Below are positions 61,270 through 64,000 of a DNA stretch of 64,000 bases, one piece after another. Location: NCBI RefSeq assembly GCF_013409625.1, contig NZ_JACCBF010000001.1, positions 5,397,001-5,461,000 of the forward strand, in the 5' to 3' direction. This stretch comes from Nocardioides kongjuensis. Lineage in GTDB: Bacteria > Actinomycetota > Actinomycetes > Propionibacteriales > Nocardioidaceae. The position numbers were made by a program, and so were the translations under genes. How positions within the stretch are numbered: the stretch's first letter is position 1; every line of letters begins with the position of its first letter. Under the pieces are notes generated by a model that saw only the letters and a list, made by a program, of their open reading frames with translations, was not told the DNA's origin and ran no database searches.

Positions 61270-62205
61270 ATGAGGATCCTGCTGGCGCTCGGCGGCAACG
61301 CGATGACGTCCCCCGACGGCAAGGCCCGTCCGGAGGACCAGATCGCGGCCGCGACCGAGGCGATGGAAGCCGTGGCCGACCTGGTCGCGGCCGGTGTCGA
61401 CGTCGTCATCACCCACGGCAACGGGCCGCAGGTCGGCAACCTGCTCGTCAAGAACGAGCTGGCCGCCACCGTGGTCCCGCCCGTGCCGCTCGACTGGTGC
61501 GGTGCCCAGACCCAGGGCACCCTCGGCGACATCTTGATGAACGCCCTCGACGGCGCGCTCGCCGCCCGGGGCCTGACCCGGCCCACGGCCGCCCTGGTCA
61601 CCCGCACCCGGGTCGACGCCGCCGACCCGGCGTTCGCGAAGCCGAGCAAGCCGGTCGGTCGCTACCTGTCCGCCGACGAGGCGCGCACCATGATCGAGCA
61701 CGGCGAGACGTGGGAGGACCGCGGCGAGCGCGGCTGGCGGCGGATGGTCGCCTCGCCCGAGCCGCTCGAGGTCCTCGACGCCCCCGCCGCGGTTGCCCTC
61801 GTCGAGGCCGGCTTCGTCGTCATCGCCAACGGCGGTGGCGGCATCCCGACCGTCCGCAACACCGACGGCAGCCTGGCCGGCGTCGAGGCGGTCATCGACA
61901 AGGACCTGGGTGCCGCCCTGCTCGCCCAGGCGATCGAGGTCGACCTCCTCGTCATCGCCACCGACGTCGCGCACGCCGTGCTCGGCTTCGGCACCCCCGA
62001 GGCCGCCGACATCGGTCAGGTCAGCCTCGACCAGATGCGGAAGTACGCCGCCGACGGCCACTTCGCCGGCGGCTCCATGGGCCCGAAGGTCGACGCGGTG
62101 TGCCGCTTCGTCGCCAGCTCGGGTCGCCGCGGCGTCATCACCGACCTCGGCAGCATCCTCGCGGCCGCCGAGGGCCGCGCCGGAACCATCGTCACCCCCA
62201 ACTGA
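61270..62205 (+). CDS. Carbamate kinase
   Basis: Transfers phosphate from carbamoyl phosphate to ADP, giving ATP and carbamate (which decays to CO2 and NH3). The protein has 311 residues with LLALGGNAM at the start, [41 protein letters not shown] and [14 protein letters not shown], all typical of ArcC/AllK. No arginine deiminase or ornithine carbamoyltransferase gene is near, so its carbamoyl phosphate should come from the allHFG-encoded enzyme. It precedes the ring-opening amidohydrolase gene by 23 bases. Confidence 0.95.
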   Translation: MRILLALGGNAMTSPDGKARPEDQIAAATEAMEAVADLVAAGVDVVITHGNGPQVGNLLVKNELAATVVPPVPLDWCGAQTQGTLGDILMNALDGALAARGLTRPTAALVTRTRVDAADPAFAKPSKPVGRYLSADEARTMIEHGETWEDRGERGWRRMVASPEPLEVLDAPAAVALVEAGFVVIANGGGGIPTVRNTDGSLAGVEAVIDKDLGAALLAQAIEVDLLVIATDVAHAVLGFGTPEAADIGQVSLDQMRKYAADGHFAGGSMGPKVDAVCRFVASSGRRGVITDLGSILAAAEGRAGTIVTPN

Positions 62206-62228
62206 AGAACCCCGAAAGGAACCCGACC

Positions 62229-63335
62229 ATGCCTTCTGCCATCGAGGTCCGCAAGGTCCCGATCCACTCCGTCGCCGACGCGTCCGAGCTGGCCAAGCTC
62301 ATCGACGACGGTGTCTTCAAGGCCGACCGCGTCATCGCGATCATCGGCAAGACCGAGGGCAACGGCGGGGTGAACGACTACACCCGGATCATCGCCGACC
62401 GTGCCTTCCGCGAGGTGCTCGTCGACAAGGGCGCCCCGGTCGACCAGGTCAAGCAGGTCCCGATCGTGTGGTCCGGCGGCACCGACGGCGTGATCAGCCC
62501 CCACGCCACCATCTTCGCCACCACCGACGTCGCCGAGGACGACCCGAGCCGCGAGGAGCAGCGCCTCACCGTCGGCTTCGCGATGAGCGAGCCGATCCTG
62601 CCCGAGGAGATCGGGTACGTCGCGATGATCGAGAAGGTCGCCGCCGGCGTGAAGGTCGCCATGGAGCGCGCGGGCATCACCGACCCGGCCGACGTGCACT
62701 ACGTGCAGACCAAGACCCCGCTGCTGACCATCCACACCATCCGCGACGCGCACAGCCGCGGCAAGCAGGTCTGGACCGAGCACACCCACGAGTCGATGGA
62801 CCTCTCCAACGGCGTCACCGGCCTCGGTATCGCCGTCGCCCTCGGCGAGATCGAGATGCCGACCGACGCCGACGTCATGAACAACCGCGACCTGTACTCC
62901 TCGGTCGCCTCCTGCTCCTCGGGCGTCGAGCTCGACCAGGCCCAGATCGTCGTCGTCGGCAACGCCAAGGGTGTCGGCGGGCGCTACCGGATCGGCCACT
63001 CGGTCATGAACGACGCCCTCGACCAGGACGGCATCTGGAACGCCATCAAGGACGCCGGCCTCGACCTGCCCGAGCGCCCGCACTCCTCCGACCTGCAGGG
63101 CCGCCTGGTCAACGTCTTCCTCAAGTGCGAGGCGTCCCAGAACGGCGAGGTCCGCGGTCGCCGCAACGCCATGCTCGACGACTCCGACGTGCACTGGCAC
63201 CGCCAGATCAAGTCGTGCGTCGGTGGCGTCACCGCTGCCGTGACCGGCGACCCGGCGGTCTTCGTCTCGGTCTCCGCCGCCCACCAGGGCCCGGAGGGCG
63301 GCGGCCCCGTCGCCGCCATCGTCGACCTGGGCTGA
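62229..63335 (+). CDS. Ring-opening amidohydrolase (barbiturase / cyanuric acid hydrolase family)
   Basis: A 368-residue member of the AtzD/TrzD/barbiturase family, which hydrolyses barbiturate to ureidomalonate or cyanurate to carboxybiuret. The three-fold repeat with Ser-Lys sites is visible: [13 protein letters not shown] near residue 80, [24 protein letters not shown] near 225, and [22 protein letters not shown] at the C-terminus. The family cannot be split by eye, but the uracil permease and Mo hydroxylase nearby and the lack of biuret or allophanate hydrolase genes favour barbiturase. GAAAGGA lies upstream of ATG 62229. Confidence 0.9.
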   Translation: MPSAIEVRKVPIHSVADASELAKLIDDGVFKADRVIAIIGKTEGNGGVNDYTRIIADRAFREVLVDKGAPVDQVKQVPIVWSGGTDGVISPHATIFATTDVAEDDPSREEQRLTVGFAMSEPILPEEIGYVAMIEKVAAGVKVAMERAGITDPADVHYVQTKTPLLTIHTIRDAHSRGKQVWTEHTHESMDLSNGVTGLGIAVALGEIEMPTDADVMNNRDLYSSVASCSSGVELDQAQIVVVGNAKGVGGRYRIGHSVMNDALDQDGIWNAIKDAGLDLPERPHSSDLQGRLVNVFLKCEASQNGEVRGRRNAMLDDSDVHWHRQIKSCVGGVTAAVTGDPAVFVSVSAAHQGPEGGGPVAAIVDLG

Positions 63336-63357
63336 TCGCCGGGACCGACGTCCTCCC

Positions 63358-63395
63358 GGATCCCCGTCCCTGCCCACCGGCAGGGGCGGGGATCC
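63358..63395. terminator. Terminator after the ring-opening amidohydrolase gene
   Basis: A 17-base stem (63358-63374 with 63379-63395, one G-U pair) around the loop CACC, between two convergent genes, so it can act in both directions. Confidence 0.8.
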
Positions 63396-63412
63396 GTCAT
63401 GTCCGGGGAAGG

Positions 63413-63817
63413 TCAGCGCGCCGGCGGTGCGAAGACGCCGAACTGGTTGCCGGCCGGGTCCTTCAGGTAGGCGAACGTCGGCACGCCCGGGCCGACGTCC
63501 AGGTGCTGGCTCACGACGGTGCCGCCGAGCTGCTCGGCCGCCGCGCAGGTGGCCGCGACGTCGGCCACCAGGATGGAGAACACGGCGTGCCCGGGCATCT
63601 GCCCGGCGGTGCCGAAGACGCCCCCGGACGGCCCACCGCCCCCGGGGGCGGTGACCAGGCGGTAGTCGAGGCCGCCGGCCTCGGAGGCCTCGTCGGTGGC
63701 GAACGTCCAGTCGAACAGGCCGCCGTAGAACTTCTCGGCGGCGCCGGGGTCGTCGGTCGCGACCTCGAACCACGCGACGGTGCCGGGCGCGGGCGGGGCA
63801 AGGGGAGTGCTGGTCAT
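63413..63817 (-). CDS. VOC-family protein
   Basis: A 134-residue glyoxalase-fold protein: GTVAWFEVATDDPGAAEKFYGGLFDW opens the first module and PTFAYLKDPAGNQFGVFAPP closes the second. Substrate unknown. The ATG at 63817 follows GAGGAG on the minus strand. It is convergent with the barbiturase-family gene and probably unrelated to it. Confidence 0.88.
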   Translation of the reverse strand: MTSTPLAPPAPGTVAWFEVATDDPGAAEKFYGGLFDWTFATDEASEAGGLDYRLVTAPGGGGPSGGVFGTAGQMPGHAVFSILVADVAATCAAAEQLGGTVVSQHLDVGPGVPTFAYLKDPAGNQFGVFAPPAR

Positions 63818-63878
63818 CGGAGCTCCTCGGTGAGTGGAAGGGGGAACACGACCACCGTCGCAAGGCTTCGCGACAGCC

Positions 63879-64000
63879 CTATGTCGGAGTTCCCGACGCG
63901 ATTCCGAGCAGCTCCTCCGGGCGCAGCGCCGACGCCGGCAGCGGCCCCAGCGCCTCCGCCAGGGCCGGGTCGCGCGGCCGCCGCGGGCCGCGGGCGAGCG
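63879..64000 (-). CDS. C-terminal fragment of an unidentified protein
   Basis: On the minus strand a frame with strong GC3 enters from the right edge and stops at TAG 63879-63881. The last 39 residues read as an Arg/Ala/Leu-rich tail with ALAEALGPLPASALRPEELL. Too short to identify. It may be a real gene end because the codon pattern matches the neighbours; the rest is outside the window. Confidence 0.4.
   Translation of the reverse strand, partial: LARGPRRPRDPALAEALGPLPASALRPEELLGIASGTPT

Noticed and set aside
61270..62205. Arginine deiminase pathway role for carbamate kinase
   Set aside because: No arcA or ornithine carbamoyltransferase gene lies in the window; the carbamoyltransferase candidates are allHFG.
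62229..63335. Cyanuric acid hydrolase (s-triazine breakdown)
   Set aside because: Same family, but no biuret hydrolase, allophanate hydrolase or triazine enzyme is nearby, while a uracil permease and Mo hydroxylase are. Not excluded by sequence alone.

Overview
The window reads as chromosomal DNA of a high-GC actinobacterium, most likely a Nocardioides-like member of the Nocardioidaceae. Support comes from the GC-rich third codon positions, frequent GTG starts, 1-4 base stop/start overlaps, the monomeric NADP isocitrate dehydrogenase, the purN-purH-folD-DUF3017-mdh order and the trpS-yihY-SCO4848-like-sdh neighbourhood that resembles streptomycetes. GC content and taxonomy were not computed. 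I found no tRNA, rRNA, CRISPR array, insertion sequence or phage gene. Genes are densely packed; no gap without a gene exceeds about 240 bases.

Layout. 1-9.1 kb holds one-carbon, purine and TCA housekeeping genes: purN end, a ZTP riboswitch in front of purH, folD, a DUF3017 membrane protein, mdh, a lipoprotein, an aquaporin, icd and an AlkD-like repair protein. 9.2-18.2 kb holds a fused two-half ABC exporter, an MFS transporter, trpS, a 2'-5' RNA ligase-like protein, a YihY-type membrane protein, a small membrane protein and an adenylate cyclase. 18.3-29.6 kb holds sdhCAB, divergent from an FdhF/YdeP-type molybdopterin oxidoreductase with an FUSC transporter and a LysR regulator, then assorted small genes and a glycosyltransferase. 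29.7-36.5 kb holds mutA-mutB-meaB, an M20 amidohydrolase and a secreted repeat protein.

36.5-63.4 kb looks like one functional region for pyrimidine nucleosides. It has a BmpA-type nucleoside ABC importer (one binding protein, a double ATPase, two permeases), cytidine deaminase and thymidine phosphorylase. Next come allH-allF-allG-like genes (heterotrimeric oxamate carbamoyltransferase family) divergent from a PucR regulator, then a UraA-type uracil permease, a three-subunit molybdenum hydroxylase with a CoxG-like protein, an amidase-signature hydrolase, hydantoinase A and B homologues, an NmrA-like protein, carbamate kinase and a barbiturase/cyanuric acid hydrolase family enzyme.

My reading is an oxidative pyrimidine route: nucleoside to uracil (importer, Cdd, phosphorylase), uracil to barbiturate (Mo-hydroxylase), barbiturate to ureidomalonate (ring-opening amidohydrolase). 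The carbamoyltransferase plus carbamate kinase suggest that ureidomalonate is then split phosphorolytically to malonamate and carbamoyl phosphate, giving ATP, with the amidase hydrolysing malonamate. The last part is inference and is the most interesting claim here.

Across the window many start codons lie 5-8 bases after a TAnnnT hexamer, consistent with leaderless transcripts. Two intergenic regions (18.3 and 56.1 kb) contain elaborate nested inverted repeats.
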